DNA of 64,000 nucleotides from Nocardioides sp. 503 (GCF_004522095.1 NZ_SPUI01000010.1:1-64000), one strand, 5' to 3'; positions 40,305 through 50,847 are shown, counted from the stretch's first letter. The notes: generated from the letters alone by a model not told the origin. Numbers and translations are program-made.

Positions 40305-41693
40305 ATGGCAGACGACCCGTCGAGCACGCTCGACCCGGCCAACGTCCGGGCCATCTTCAAGGCCTACGACGTGCGCGGGACGGTGCCCGACCAGATCGAC
40401 GAGGCCCTGGCCCACGCCACCGGTCGCGCCTACGTGCAGGTCGTGGGTGCGCGCGAGGTCGTCGTCGGCCACGACATGCGGCCGAGCTCGCCGGGGATGG
40501 CCGCCGCCTTCGCCGCGGGGGCGAGCGCCGCCGGCGCCGACGTGGTCATGATCGGCCTCGCCTCGACCGACCAGCTCTACTTCGCCTCAGGCCACCTCGA
40601 CATGCCGGGCGCGATGTTCACCGCGAGCCACAACCCGGCCCAGTACAACGGCATCAAGATGTGCCGCAGCCGCGCTACACCCATCGGGCTCGAGACGGGC
40701 CTCGCCGAGATCCGCGACCTGGTCGCCTCGGGAGACACCGCCCCGGCCGGGCGCACCGGCCGGGTCTACGAGACCGACGTGCTGGAGGCGTACGCCGCCC
40801 ACCTGCTCACCCTGGCGCCCGTCGCCGGCCGCCGGCTCACGGTCGTCGCCGACGCCGGCAACGGGATGGCCGGCCACACCGCCCCCGCCGTCTTCGACCT
40901 CGTCGGGGCCGAGCAGGTCGAGCTGGTGCCGCTGTACTTCGAGCTCGACGGCTCCTTCCCGAACCACGAGGCCAACCCCATCGAGGAGACCAACCTCGCC
41001 GACCTCAAGGCGAAGGTGCTCGAGACCGGCGCCGACATCGGGCTGGCCTTCGACGGCGACGCCGACCGCTGCTTCCTGGTCGACGAGCGGGGGAGGGGCG
41101 TCTCCCCGTCGACCCTGACCGCCCTGATCGCCGCGCGCGAGCTCGCCAAGCACCCCGGCGCCACGATCATCCACAACCTGATCACCAGCCGCGCCGTGCC
41201 CGAGATCGTCCGCGAGCTCGGCGGCCACCCCGTGCGCACCCGCGTGGGCCACTCGTTCATCAAGGCCACGATGGCCGAGACCGACGCGGTCTTCGGCGGC
41301 GAGCACAGCGGCCACTTCTACTTCCGCGACTTCTGGCGCGCCGACTCCGGGATGCTGGCCGCCCTCCACGCGCTGGCCGCGCTGGCCGAGACCGACGTCA
41401 GCCTCTCGGAGCTGATGGCGGAGTACGAGCGCTACCCCGTCAGCGGCGAGATCAACAGCGTCGTCGACGACGCGGCCGCGGTGGTGGCCGAGCTCGAGGC
41501 GGCCTACGGCGGTCAGGACGGCGTGGTCACCGACCACCTCGACGGCCTGACCGTGAGCCACGACGACTGGACGTTCAACGTGCGTCCGTCCAACACCGAG
41601 CCGCTGCTGCGGCTCAACGCCGAAGGAAAGGACGAGCCGACCATGGAGCGTGTGCGCGACGAGGTCCTCGCCGAGATCAGGAGAGAGCGATGA
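40305..41693 (+). CDS. manB: Phosphomannomutase/phosphoglucomutase
   Basis: This 462-residue alpha-D-phosphohexomutase converts mannose-6-phosphate to mannose-1-phosphate. It shows the phosphoserine loop TASHNPAQYNG (about residues 107-117), the metal loop DGDADRCF (about 248-255), the sugar-binding GGEHSGHFYF (about 328-337) and the phosphate-binding NVRPSNTEPLLRLN. The ATG is leaderless behind TAGGGT. It is coupled by ATGA to the Trm112-like gene. With manC at 30799 it completes the route to GDP-mannose. Confidence 0.95.
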   Translation: MADDPSSTLDPANVRAIFKAYDVRGTVPDQIDEALAHATGRAYVQVVGAREVVVGHDMRPSSPGMAAAFAAGASAAGADVVMIGLASTDQLYFASGHLDMPGAMFTASHNPAQYNGIKMCRSRATPIGLETGLAEIRDLVASGDTAPAGRTGRVYETDVLEAYAAHLLTLAPVAGRRLTVVADAGNGMAGHTAPAVFDLVGAEQVELVPLYFELDGSFPNHEANPIEETNLADLKAKVLETGADIGLAFDGDADRCFLVDERGRGVSPSTLTALIAARELAKHPGATIIHNLITSRAVPEIVRELGGHPVRTRVGHSFIKATMAETDAVFGGEHSGHFYFRDFWRADSGMLAALHALAALAETDVSLSELMAEYERYPVSGEINSVVDDAAAVVAELEAAYGGQDGVVTDHLDGLTVSHDDWTFNVRPSNTEPLLRLNAEGKDEPTMERVRDEVLAEIRRER

Positions 41694-41875
41694 GCATCGA
41701 GCTGGACCCCACCCTGTTGGAGATCATCGTCTGCCCGGCGTGCCACAGCGACCTGGCGCTGGTCGAGGACGACCCGGCCGCCCCGGAGCTGGTGTGCGAA
41801 GGCTGCGGGCTGGCCTACCCGATCCGCGACGGCATCCCCGTGATGCTCGTCGACGAAGCCCGCAAGCCCGCCTGA
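41690..41875 (+). CDS. Trm112 family small zinc protein
   Basis: This 61-residue protein has the Trm112 pattern: LLEIIVCPACHSDLAL with CPAC, then CEGCGLAYPIRDGIPVML with CEGC. The two Cys pairs should bind one zinc. Eukaryotic Trm112 activates methyltransferases; bacterial homologues (YcaR-like) are of unknown role. The ATG overlaps the manB stop, and the next gene starts 1 bp after its own stop, so it is inside the manB operon. Confidence 0.9.
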   Translation: MSIELDPTLLEIIVCPACHSDLALVEDDPAAPELVCEGCGLAYPIRDGIPVMLVDEARKPA

Positions 41876-41876
41876 C

Positions 41877-42905
41877 ATGTCCTGGTTCGACGAGTCCCGG
41901 CTCGACGACGAGCGTGCCCTGACGGGCATCGACCTGCGCCTGCGCACGCTCGCGGAGTCCGGCGCGCGCGTACGCCGTGAGGCCGGTGACGCCGCGGAGC
42001 CGATCGCCCAGGTGGTGGCCCGCAGCGAGGACCAGGCGCGACCGCGCGCCGTCATCGCCGCCGGCCCGGACTCCCGGCTCCTGCGCGCGGTGCTCGAGCC
42101 CTGGTGCCCGGTGCCGTTCGTGGCGTGGCCGGGGCAGGCCCTCCCGGGGTGGGCCGGCAGCCTGGACCTCGTGGTGGTGCTCGCCCCCGACGGCGGAGAC
42201 GCCGGAACCGCCTCGGCGGTGGCCGAGGCCGTGCGCCGCGGCTGCCAGGTCGTCGTCGCCTGCCCGCCCGCGTCGATCGTCGCCGAGCACGCCGCCGGCC
42301 GCTGGACCACCGTCCTGCCGACGACCACGGGCGACCAGCTCGCGACCGCCGTCGTGATGCTCAACTACCTCCACCAGATCGGGCTCGGGCCCAGCGCCCC
42401 GCCCGAGGAGGTGGCCGAGTCCCTCGACGCCGTCGCGACCGCCTGCTCGCCGCACCGCGACCTCGCCGTCAACCCCGCCAAGATGCTGGCGATCGCGCTC
42501 GCCGACGCCAACCCGCTCGTGTGGGGTGGCTCGGTGCTCGCCGCGCGCGCCGCGCGCCGCGTGGCCGAGTCCGTGCGTCGCGCCAGCGGCCGCACGGCGC
42601 TGGCCGGTGACGCCGAGCAGATGCTGCCGGTCATCGAGGCGACGCGACCGCGCGACGTCTTCGACGACCCGTTCTCCGACGACGGCGGGGAGCTGCGGCC
42701 CATGCTGCTCGTGCTCGACGACGGCGCCGACGACCCGGTCCTGCGCCAGCACCGCGGCCGGCTGCTCGCCGCGGCCGACGAGCGCGGCGTCCGCGTCGAG
42801 CACCTCACGGCCGAGACGGGCTGCGAGGTCGCCCGCTACGCCTCGCTGCTGCTGAGCGGGACCTACGCCGCCGAGTACCTCCGGCTGGGCCTCGTCGAGG
42901 TCTGA
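41877..42905 (+). CDS. SIS-domain sugar isomerase-like protein (TobH/Rv3256c type)
   Basis: This 342-residue protein has a SIS fold related to phosphoglucose/phosphomannose isomerases. The visible pieces are RAVIAAGPDSRLLRAV, a VVVLAPDGGDAGTASAVAEAVRRG strand-turn and the long C-terminal helix after RYASLLLSGTYAAEYLRLGL. The phosphate-binding Ser/Thr loop of true SIS isomerases is not obvious. Its place right after manB matches mycobacterial Rv3256c, beside manA. It may act on a phosphosugar, but activity is unproven. Confidence 0.82.
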   Translation: MSWFDESRLDDERALTGIDLRLRTLAESGARVRREAGDAAEPIAQVVARSEDQARPRAVIAAGPDSRLLRAVLEPWCPVPFVAWPGQALPGWAGSLDLVVVLAPDGGDAGTASAVAEAVRRGCQVVVACPPASIVAEHAAGRWTTVLPTTTGDQLATAVVMLNYLHQIGLGPSAPPEEVAESLDAVATACSPHRDLAVNPAKMLAIALADANPLVWGGSVLAARAARRVAESVRRASGRTALAGDAEQMLPVIEATRPRDVFDDPFSDDGGELRPMLLVLDDGADDPVLRQHRGRLLAAADERGVRVEHLTAETGCEVARYASLLLSGTYAAEYLRLGLVEV

Positions 42906-42917
42906 GGGAGCAGCGGG

Positions 42918-44045
42918 ATGGCGACCCGGGACGCCTGGTTCGACAACGCCAAGATGGCCCTGGTGACCCTCGTGGTCGTCGGGCACTCCTGGACACTGCT
43001 GCCCGGGGAGCCCCTGGTCGAGCACCTCTACGACTTCGTCTACCTCTGGCACGTGCCGGCGTTCGTCTTCGTCACCGGCTACCTCTCCCGCTCCTTCGAG
43101 TGGACCTCGACCCGGCTGTGGCAGCTCGTGCGGACCGTCGCGGTGCCCTACGTCATCTTCGAGTGCGCGATCGCGCTCTTCCGCGTGCACGTGGGCGGGG
43201 AGAACATGGAGGACCTGTTCCTCGACCCGCACTGGCCGCTCTGGTACCTCTCGGCTCTCTTCTTCTGGCGGCTGGTCACCCCGATCTTCCGGCCGCTGCC
43301 CGGCGGCGTGCTGGTGGCCGTCGCCCTCAGCCTGGGCGCCGGGCTGTGGGCGGGGGACACCTTCGACCTCGCCCGCATCTGCGGGCTCCTGCCGTTCTTC
43401 GTGCTCGGCCTCAAGGCGACCCCGGAGCGGCTCGCGTCGTTGCGGCGCACGCCGGTGCAGGTGGCGGCGGTCGGCGTCTTCGCGGGCGTCGTCGCGCTGA
43501 CCTGGGTCACCGACACCACGGTGTCCACGGAGTGGCTCTACTACCGCGCCCGCTACGACACGCTCGGCGCCTCCGACCTGGAGGCGATCCTCATCCGCGG
43601 GGGCCTGCTCGTCGTGGGCACCCTCGCGGCCCTGTCGTTCCTGGCGCTCGTCCCGCGCGCGTCGGGCTGGTTCGCGCGCATGGGCGCGGCCAGCCTCGTG
43701 GTCTACCTGCTGCACGGCTTCTTCGTGAAGAGCGCGCTCTACGCCGGCCTCCCCGACTGGGCTGAGAGCCACTGGGTGGCAGGGCTGCTCGCCACGACCG
43801 TCGGGGCGGTCGCGGTCTCGATGCTGCTGGCCTGGCCGCCCGTCGCCACTCGCCTGACGGTGCTGGTCGACCCCGTCGGGTACGCCGAGCGGCACGCCCG
43901 GCACGCGGTCGACCTCGGGGTGACGGTCGTGGCGCACGAGGACCACGACGCGCCCGTGCTCGACCAGCTGGTCGAGCAGCTCGCGGAGCAGCGCCCCGAG
44001 GGCAGCCCGCTGCCCCCGCCCACCTCGCGCCCCCCGTCTCAGTAG
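42918..44045 (+). CDS. Acyltransferase family 3 membrane protein
   Basis: This 375-residue protein has about ten membrane helices. The N-terminal AWFDNAKMALVTLVVVGHSW includes the conserved DxxK and the His of acyltransferase-3 (OafA/fucose 4-O-acetylase-like) proteins, and YLWHVPAFVFVTGYL follows. These enzymes acetylate or succinylate exported glycans. The ATG has GAGGGA a few bases upstream. It is the last gene of the manB cluster, in the position where mycobacteria have manA. The tail from about residue 330 is polar. The target glycan is unknown. Confidence 0.85.
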   Translation: MATRDAWFDNAKMALVTLVVVGHSWTLLPGEPLVEHLYDFVYLWHVPAFVFVTGYLSRSFEWTSTRLWQLVRTVAVPYVIFECAIALFRVHVGGENMEDLFLDPHWPLWYLSALFFWRLVTPIFRPLPGGVLVAVALSLGAGLWAGDTFDLARICGLLPFFVLGLKATPERLASLRRTPVQVAAVGVFAGVVALTWVTDTTVSTEWLYYRARYDTLGASDLEAILIRGGLLVVGTLAALSFLALVPRASGWFARMGAASLVVYLLHGFFVKSALYAGLPDWAESHWVAGLLATTVGAVAVSMLLAWPPVATRLTVLVDPVGYAERHARHAVDLGVTVVAHEDHDAPVLDQLVEQLAEQRPEGSPLPPPTSRPPSQ

Positions 44046-44048
44046 GCT
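44043..44048 (+). promoter_or_regulatory. -10 box TAGGCT ahead of a leaderless mini-ORF
   Basis: It lies exactly 7 nt before an ATG at 44056 and overlaps the stop codon of the acyltransferase gene. Confidence 0.55.
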
Positions 44049-44055
44049 GACGCCC

Positions 44056-44091
44056 ATGACGACCGGTGCCGCCCGCGGAGGGTCCCAGTGA
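44056..44091 (+). CDS. Leaderless 11-residue leader peptide
   Basis: The ATG lies 7 nt after TAGGCT, the spacing of other leaderless starts in the window. It opens an 11-codon frame, MTTGAARGGSQ, whose TGA overlaps the GTG of the DUF808 gene (GTGA). The Gly-Gly codons form GGAGGG, which would also serve as the ribosome-binding site of DUF808, 5 nt before its GTG. This suggests translational coupling from a short leader peptide. Whether the peptide has a role beyond coupling is unknown. Confidence 0.5.
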   Translation: MTTGAARGGSQ

Positions 44092-45065
44092 GCGGCGGGC
44101 TCTTCGCCCTGCTGGACGACGTGGCCGCCATGGCGAGGCTGGCCGCGGCCTCCGTCGACGACGTCTCGGCCGCCGCCGGCCGCGCGAGCATGAAGGCCGC
44201 CGGCGTCGTGGTCGACGACACGGCGGTCACGCCGCAGTACGTCCAGGGCGTCGCGGCCAAGCGCGAGCTGCCGATGATCCGCCGCATCGCGATCGGTTCC
44301 ATCCGCAACAAGCTGCTCATCATCCTGCCCGTGGCCATGCTGCTCAGCCAGTTCCTGCCCGGGCTGCTGACCCCGATCCTCATGCTGGGCGGGACGTTCC
44401 TCTGCTACGAGGGCGCGGAGAAGGTCTGGGAGCGGTTCTCCGGGCACCATCCCGCCGAGCAGCAGCAGGCCCAGGAGTTCGACGCCGAGGCGGAGAAGGC
44501 CATGGTGTCCGGCGCCATCCGCACCGACCTGATCCTGTCCGCGGAGATCATGGTCATCTCGCTCAACGAGGTCGCCGACGAGTCCTTCGTGGCGCGTGCG
44601 GTGATCCTGGTCGTCGTCGCGATCCTGATCACCATCGCCGTCTACGGCGTCGTCGCGCTGATCGTCAAGATGGACGACGCCGGGCTGGCGCTGACCCAGC
44701 GCTCCTCCGCGCTCGCGCAGAAGGTCGGCCACGGGCTGGTGCGCGCGATGCCGGGCCTGCTCGCGACGATCTCGGTCGTCGGCACCGTCGCCATGCTGTG
44801 GGTGGGCGGCCACATCCTGCTGGTCGGGGCCGACGACCTCGGCTGGCACGCGCCGTACGAGTGGGTGCACCACCTGGAGGAGGACGTCCACCACGCGACG
44901 GGTGCGCTCGGCGCGGTCCTCGGCTGGCTGGTCAACACCGCCCTCTCGGCGGTCGCCGGCATCGTCGTGGGCGCCGTCGTCGTGGCCGTGATGCACGTGC
45001 TGCCCTTCGGTCACGGCAAGGCGGACGCCGGCGCCGGTGCCGGCTCAGAGAAGGCCGGGCACTGA
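44088..45065 (+). CDS. DUF808 (YedI-like) membrane protein
   Basis: This 325-residue protein begins with the conserved DUF808 start SGGLFALLDDVAAMARLAA and ASMKAAGVVVDDTAVTPQYVQG. It then has about five or six helices (IRNKLLIILPVAMLLSQFLPG and GGTFLCYEGAEKVWE in the first half). Function is unknown across bacteria. GTG 44088 is supported by GGAGGG 5 nt upstream and by overlap with the mini-ORF stop. The downstream gene sahH has its own promoter. Confidence 0.9.
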   Translation: MSGGLFALLDDVAAMARLAAASVDDVSAAAGRASMKAAGVVVDDTAVTPQYVQGVAAKRELPMIRRIAIGSIRNKLLIILPVAMLLSQFLPGLLTPILMLGGTFLCYEGAEKVWERFSGHHPAEQQQAQEFDAEAEKAMVSGAIRTDLILSAEIMVISLNEVADESFVARAVILVVVAILITIAVYGVVALIVKMDDAGLALTQRSSALAQKVGHGLVRAMPGLLATISVVGTVAMLWVGGHILLVGADDLGWHAPYEWVHHLEEDVHHATGALGAVLGWLVNTALSAVAGIVVGAVVVAVMHVLPFGHGKADAGAGAGSEKAGH

Positions 45066-45159
45066 CCGGATCCGGTCCCGCCGCGACCCCACTACACCCC
45101 CCTCCCCAGCGGCTCTCCTGAGGGGTCGCGAGGATTCTGCGATCGGCAGGAACCCGTTC

Positions 45160-45165
45160 TAGCCT
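45160..45165 (+). promoter_or_regulatory. Candidate -10 box TAGCCT for sahH
   Basis: It predicts a leader of about 30 nt containing the CAGGAG ribosome-binding site. No riboswitch-like structure is apparent in this short leader. Confidence 0.4.
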
Positions 45166-45201
45166 GGGTTGCACGCCCCACCGCCGGACTCAGGAGCATT
45201 G

Positions 45202-46632
<1,431 letters not shown>

Positions 46633-46656
46633 GCCTCCGACCGGCCTGAGCAGCGT

Positions 46657-46689
46657 CCGCCCCTCGACCCCCACCGGGTCGGGGGGCGG
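46657..46689 (+). terminator. Terminator hairpin after ahcY
   Basis: The arms CCGCCCC-TCGACCC and GGGTCG-GGGGGCGG pair around a 5-nt loop 24 bp after the stop. It separates ahcY from the mtrA promoter. Confidence 0.6.
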
Positions 46690-46746
46690 AGTCGTTCGAC
46701 GCCAGCGAATCCTGGTGCGACACGCCCGGGTGGCACTATGGAGGCT

Positions 46747-47457
46747 ATGACAACGGTGGGGACCGCGAGCAGCCTCACGCCCAAGGGGCGGGTGCTGGTG
46801 GTCGACGACGACGCCTCGTTGGCGGAGATGCTGACGATCGTGCTCCGTCAGGAGGGCTTCGACAGCCGCATGTGCACCCGCGGCGACCTCGCCATCGACG
46901 AGTTCCGCGACTACAAGCCCGACGTCGTCCTGCTCGACCTGATGCTGCCCGGACGCGACGGCATCGACGTCTGCAAGGAGATCCGCGCCGAGTCCGGCGT
47001 CCCCATCGTCATGCTCACCGCCAAGGGCGACACCGTGGACGTCGTGGTGGGCCTGGAGTCCGGGGCCGACGACTACGTCGTCAAGCCGTTCAAGCCCAAG
47101 GAGCTGGTCGCGCGGATCCGCGCGCGGGTGCGCCGCTTCGAGGCCACGTCGGTGGAGTCGCTGACGATCGGCGACCTCACGATCGACGTCGCGGGGCACG
47201 CGGTCCACCGACGGGGCGAGCCGATCAGCCTGACCCCGCTGGAGTTCGACCTGCTGCTCTGCCTGGCGCGCAAGCCCTGGCAGGTGTTCACCCGCGAGGT
47301 GCTGCTGGAGCAGGTCTGGGGCTACCGCCACGCCGCCGACACCCGCCTGGTCAACGTCCACGTGCAGCGGCTGCGCTCCAAGGTCGAGCACGACCCCGAG
47401 CACCCCGAGATCGTCGTCACGGTGCGGGGCGTCGGCTACAAGGCCGGGAACGCGTAG
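46747..47457 (+). CDS. mtrA: Response regulator MtrA
   Basis: This 236-residue OmpR-family regulator has VLVVDDDASLAEMLTIVL (acidic pocket), phosphoacceptor Asp in LLDLMLPGRDGIDVC, VMLTAKGDTVDVVVGLESGADDYVVKPFKPKEL, and a winged-helix domain ending QVWGYRHAADTRLVNVHVQRLRSKVE. It is nearly identical in pattern to mycobacterial MtrA, an essential regulator of division and cell-wall genes. The start could be 46747 or the in-frame ATG at 46738. The former has CACTAT 7 nt upstream and no proper ribosome site, suggesting leaderless translation. Confidence 0.96.
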   Translation: MTTVGTASSLTPKGRVLVVDDDASLAEMLTIVLRQEGFDSRMCTRGDLAIDEFRDYKPDVVLLDLMLPGRDGIDVCKEIRAESGVPIVMLTAKGDTVDVVVGLESGADDYVVKPFKPKELVARIRARVRRFEATSVESLTIGDLTIDVAGHAVHRRGEPISLTPLEFDLLLCLARKPWQVFTREVLLEQVWGYRHAADTRLVNVHVQRLRSKVEHDPEHPEIVVTVRGVGYKAGNA

Positions 47458-47461
47458 CGAC

Positions 47462-49087
47462 ATGACGCGTGGTCGGCGCCTCGGCGTCCCGCCCGGCGTA
47501 CGACGGGCACTGACGTTCTGGCGCCGCTCGATCCAGGCCCGGGTCGTGGCCAGCACCCTGGTGCTGTCGGCCATCGTGATCTGCGGGGTGGGCTGGTTCC
47601 TCCTCAGCTCCACCAAGGACGGGCTCCTCGAGCACCGGGTCGACCAGGTCCTCGCCGAGTCCGACGCCAGCATCGACGAGGCGAGCACCCGCCTGGAGGC
47701 GGCCTCCGGCACCGAGGTCAACGCGAGCCGGCAGCAGCGCGAGCTGGCCGACCTGATCATCGCCCGCGGGGAGACCCGGGGCTTCAGCGTCGTGCTGGGC
47801 GTCCCCGCCGGCGAGGGGGCCCGGCTCTCCGACGGCGGCCCGGAGTACACCACCGGCCTCGACCTCGACAGCGTGCCGGCCTCGCTGCAGGGTCACTTCG
47901 AGGACCTCGCGCCCACGGCGTGGACCTACACGCAGATCACCTCGCGCACGCCCGCCGGCGAGCTGCACGAGGAGCCGGGCATCGTCGTCGGGAGCCAGGT
48001 CGTGCTGCCCTCGGACGGTCGGACCTACACCTTCTACTTCCTCTTCCCCCTCGACGAGGAGCAGGAGACGCTGGCGCTGGTCACGCGCGCGCTGCTGACG
48101 GCCGCGGCCGCGCTGCTCGTGCTGGTCGCCGGGATCACCTGGCTGGTCGCCCGCCAGGTCGTGACCCCCATCCGGATGGCGCGCCAGGTGGCCGAGCGGC
48201 TGGCGGCCGGCCGGCTGCAGGAGCGGCTGCGGGTCTCGGGCGAGGACGACCTGGCGCGGCTCGCGACGTCGTTCAACCAGATGGCCAGCAACCTGCAGCG
48301 CCAGATCCGGCAGCTGGAGGAGCTCAGCCGGGTGCAGCGGCGCTTCGTCTCCGACGTCTCCCACGAGCTGCGCACCCCGCTCACCACGGTCCGCATGGCC
48401 GGTGACGTCCTCCACGACGCCAAGGAGTCCTTCGACCCCGGCACCCGGCGCGCGGCCGAGCTGCTGCAGATCGAGCTGGACCGGTTCGAGGTGCTGCTCG
48501 CCGACCTGCTGGAGATCAGCCGGTTCGACGCCGGGGCCGCGCTGCTCGAGGCCGAGGACGTCAACCTGCTGGACGTCGTGCACCGCGTCGTCGACTCCAC
48601 CCGAGCCCTGGCCGAGCAACGGGGGGTGCGCGTGGTCATCGAGTCACCCGCGCGACCCTGCCTGGCCGAGGCCGACGTACGCCGGGTGGAGCGCATCATG
48701 CGCAACCTGATCACCAACGCGATCGACCACGCCGACGCCCGGCGCGAGATCAAGGTGCTGCTCGCCAGCGACGACCAGGTGGCGGCCGTGGCGGTGCGCG
48801 ACTACGGCGTGGGCCTGGCGCCGGGGGAGTCGGCGATGGTCTTCAACCGCTTCTGGCGCGCCGACCCCGCCCGGGCCCGGACCAGCGGCGGCACCGGGCT
48901 CGGGCTGGCCATCGCCCTCGAGGACACCCACCTGCACGGCGGCTGGCTCCAGGCCTGGGGCCGGCCCGGGCAGGGCGCCCAGTTCCGGCTCACCCTGCCC
49001 CGACGCGCGGGCGAGCCGCTGCGCCACAGCCCCCTGCCGCTCGTCCCGGCCGACGCCGACGACCCGGTCCCGGAGGTGGCGCGATGA
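47462..49087 (+). CDS. mtrB: Sensor histidine kinase MtrB
   Basis: This 541-residue membrane kinase partners MtrA. It has two transmembrane helices (about residues 28-48 and 203-225) flanking an extracytoplasmic sensor domain, and a HAMP region after the second helix (VTPIRMARQVAERLAAG). The His phosphorylation site lies in SDVSHELRTPLTTVR. The ATPase boxes are NLITNAIDHA, DYGVGLAPGES and SGGTGLGLAIALEDTHLHGG. It starts 4 bp after mtrA and overlaps lpqB by 4 bp, giving the standard mtrA-mtrB-lpqB operon. Confidence 0.96.
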   Translation: MTRGRRLGVPPGVRRALTFWRRSIQARVVASTLVLSAIVICGVGWFLLSSTKDGLLEHRVDQVLAESDASIDEASTRLEAASGTEVNASRQQRELADLIIARGETRGFSVVLGVPAGEGARLSDGGPEYTTGLDLDSVPASLQGHFEDLAPTAWTYTQITSRTPAGELHEEPGIVVGSQVVLPSDGRTYTFYFLFPLDEEQETLALVTRALLTAAAALLVLVAGITWLVARQVVTPIRMARQVAERLAAGRLQERLRVSGEDDLARLATSFNQMASNLQRQIRQLEELSRVQRRFVSDVSHELRTPLTTVRMAGDVLHDAKESFDPGTRRAAELLQIELDRFEVLLADLLEISRFDAGAALLEAEDVNLLDVVHRVVDSTRALAEQRGVRVVIESPARPCLAEADVRRVERIMRNLITNAIDHADARREIKVLLASDDQVAAVAVRDYGVGLAPGESAMVFNRFWRADPARARTSGGTGLGLAIALEDTHLHGGWLQAWGRPGQGAQFRLTLPRRAGEPLRHSPLPLVPADADDPVPEVAR

Positions 49088-50847
49088 GCCGCACGAGGCG
49101 GGCGCTGGTCACGGCCTGCTCGCTGCTGATGCTCGCGGGCCTCACCGGCTGCGTCGAGCTGCCGGAGAGCGGCCCGGTCGTGGAGACCGAGCCCTCCGCC
49201 GAGGTCGAGGAGCAGCAGGCCGCCGCCATCGACGCCGTACCCCCGCAGGAGGGCGAGACCGCGCCCGCGATCGTCAAGGGCTTCCTCGACGCCATGACCG
49301 CCTACCCGGTGCAGACCGACGTGGCGACGCAGTTCCTCGCCCAGCAGGCGCAGGCCGGGTGGAACCCCGACGACGCCACCATCACCTACGCCTCCGCCGA
49401 CGACCCGACCGTCGACCCGCAGACCGGGGACATCTCGGTCCTCCTCAGCGACCCCGAGTCGCTGGACGCGCGCGGTGGCTGGCAGGGGCCGCTGCCCGCC
49501 GACCGGCACACGCTGACCTTCCGGATGGTCGTGGAGGACGGCGAGTACCGCATCGCGGAGGCTCCCGACGCCCTGATCGTGCCCGCCCAGTGGTTCTCCC
49601 AGCGCTTCCGGCAAGTGTCGCTCTACTTCTTCGACCGCACCTCCCAGATCCTCGTGCCCGAGCCGGTGTTCGTGCCCCGTGGCCGGCAGCTGGCCACCAC
49701 CTTGATCGACGGGCTCCTCGCCGGGCCCGGGGAGAAGCTCACCGGGGTCGCGCGCAGCTTCCTGCCGGCGGGGCTGTCGGTGGGGCTGTCGGTGCCGGTC
49801 GCGGAGGGCGTGGCGGACATCAACCTCGTCGGCGACGCCGGGCAGCAGAACGACGAGGTCGTGGAGAAGATGCTGGCCCAGCTCGTGTGGACGCTGCGGC
49901 AGGAGCCGTCGATCGACGCGGTGCGGCTGCGGATCGGCGACGAGGAGGTGCGCCTGCCCGGCGGTGTGAGCGTCTACCCCGTCGACGACGCGCCGGAGTA
50001 CGACCCGACCGGCTACCAGGCGAGCCTCCTGCTCTACGGGCTCAGCGGCGGCCTGCTGGTCTCCGGCGAGGCCGACACCCTGGGCCCGGCCGAGGGCCCG
50101 TTCGGAGCCACCGACTACGGGCTGCGGTCGATGGCGGTCAACCTGCGCGCCACCTCGGCCGCGGGGGTGACCGCCGACGGCACCTCGGTGCTGGTGGGGC
50201 CGGTGCGGAGCGAGGCGGGGGAGGAGGACGACCAGCGCGTGGAGCAGGTCGTCTCCCGCGCCACCGACCTGATGACCCCCTCGTGGGACTTCGCCGACCG
50301 GCTCTGGCTCGTAGACCGCACCCGCACGGGCGCCCGGGTGATCGTCCGCGAGAACGGCCGGCTGAGGCCCGTGCAGGTGCCGGGGGTGACGGGCGCGAAC
50401 GTCCGCTCCTTCCTGATCTCGCGCGACGCCACGCGGTTCGCCGCCGTCGTGCGCGACGACGGCGTCGACCGCCTGCTGCTCGGGCGGGTGCAGGTCGACT
50501 ACCAGGGCCGGGTCCAGCGGGCCGCCGCCGTGCGCGCGATCGCCTTCGAGGACACCGAGCCGCTGCGCGTCACCGACATCGCGTGGACCTCGGCCACGTC
50601 GATCGCCCTGCTGAGCCAGGTCGTCCCCGGCGAGCTCTTCGAGGTCCGCACCGTGGCGGTCGACGGCTCGCCGGCCGGCGTGGAGGCGCTGTCGACCACC
50701 GTCAACGAGCAGGTCGTCGGCCTCGCCGGGTCGCCGGTCCCCGAGGCGCACCAGTACGCCGTCACGCGCGCCGGCCTGGTCGACCTCACCACCAGCCGGG
50801 TGATCGGCCTCAGCGAGGGCGTCACGTCGCTGGGCTACGTCGGCTGA
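49084..50847 (+). CDS. lpqB: Lipoprotein LpqB
   Basis: This 587-residue lipoprotein has a signal peptide ending in lipobox LTGC (Cys at about residue 22). A GerMN domain lies around residues 190-320, and a beta-propeller-like C-terminal half follows (for example RLWLVDRTRTGARVIVREN). In mycobacteria LpqB binds the MtrB sensor domain and tunes MtrAB signalling. The ATGA overlap with mtrB supports a joint role. Length and layout agree with the family. Confidence 0.95.
   Translation: MSRTRRALVTACSLLMLAGLTGCVELPESGPVVETEPSAEVEEQQAAAIDAVPPQEGETAPAIVKGFLDAMTAYPVQTDVATQFLAQQAQAGWNPDDATITYASADDPTVDPQTGDISVLLSDPESLDARGGWQGPLPADRHTLTFRMVVEDGEYRIAEAPDALIVPAQWFSQRFRQVSLYFFDRTSQILVPEPVFVPRGRQLATTLIDGLLAGPGEKLTGVARSFLPAGLSVGLSVPVAEGVADINLVGDAGQQNDEVVEKMLAQLVWTLRQEPSIDAVRLRIGDEEVRLPGGVSVYPVDDAPEYDPTGYQASLLLYGLSGGLLVSGEADTLGPAEGPFGATDYGLRSMAVNLRATSAAGVTADGTSVLVGPVRSEAGEEDDQRVEQVVSRATDLMTPSWDFADRLWLVDRTRTGARVIVRENGRLRPVQVPGVTGANVRSFLISRDATRFAAVVRDDGVDRLLLGRVQVDYQGRVQRAAAVRAIAFEDTEPLRVTDIAWTSATSIALLSQVVPGELFEVRTVAVDGSPAGVEALSTTVNEQVVGLAGSPVPEAHQYAVTRAGLVDLTTSRVIGLSEGVTSLGYVG

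Noticed and set aside
45083..45129. SAH riboswitch upstream of ahcY
   Set aside because: Only an 8-bp inverted repeat (GCGACCCC/GGGGTCGC) with a long loop is seen. It lies upstream of the likely -10 and would not be in the mRNA leader.
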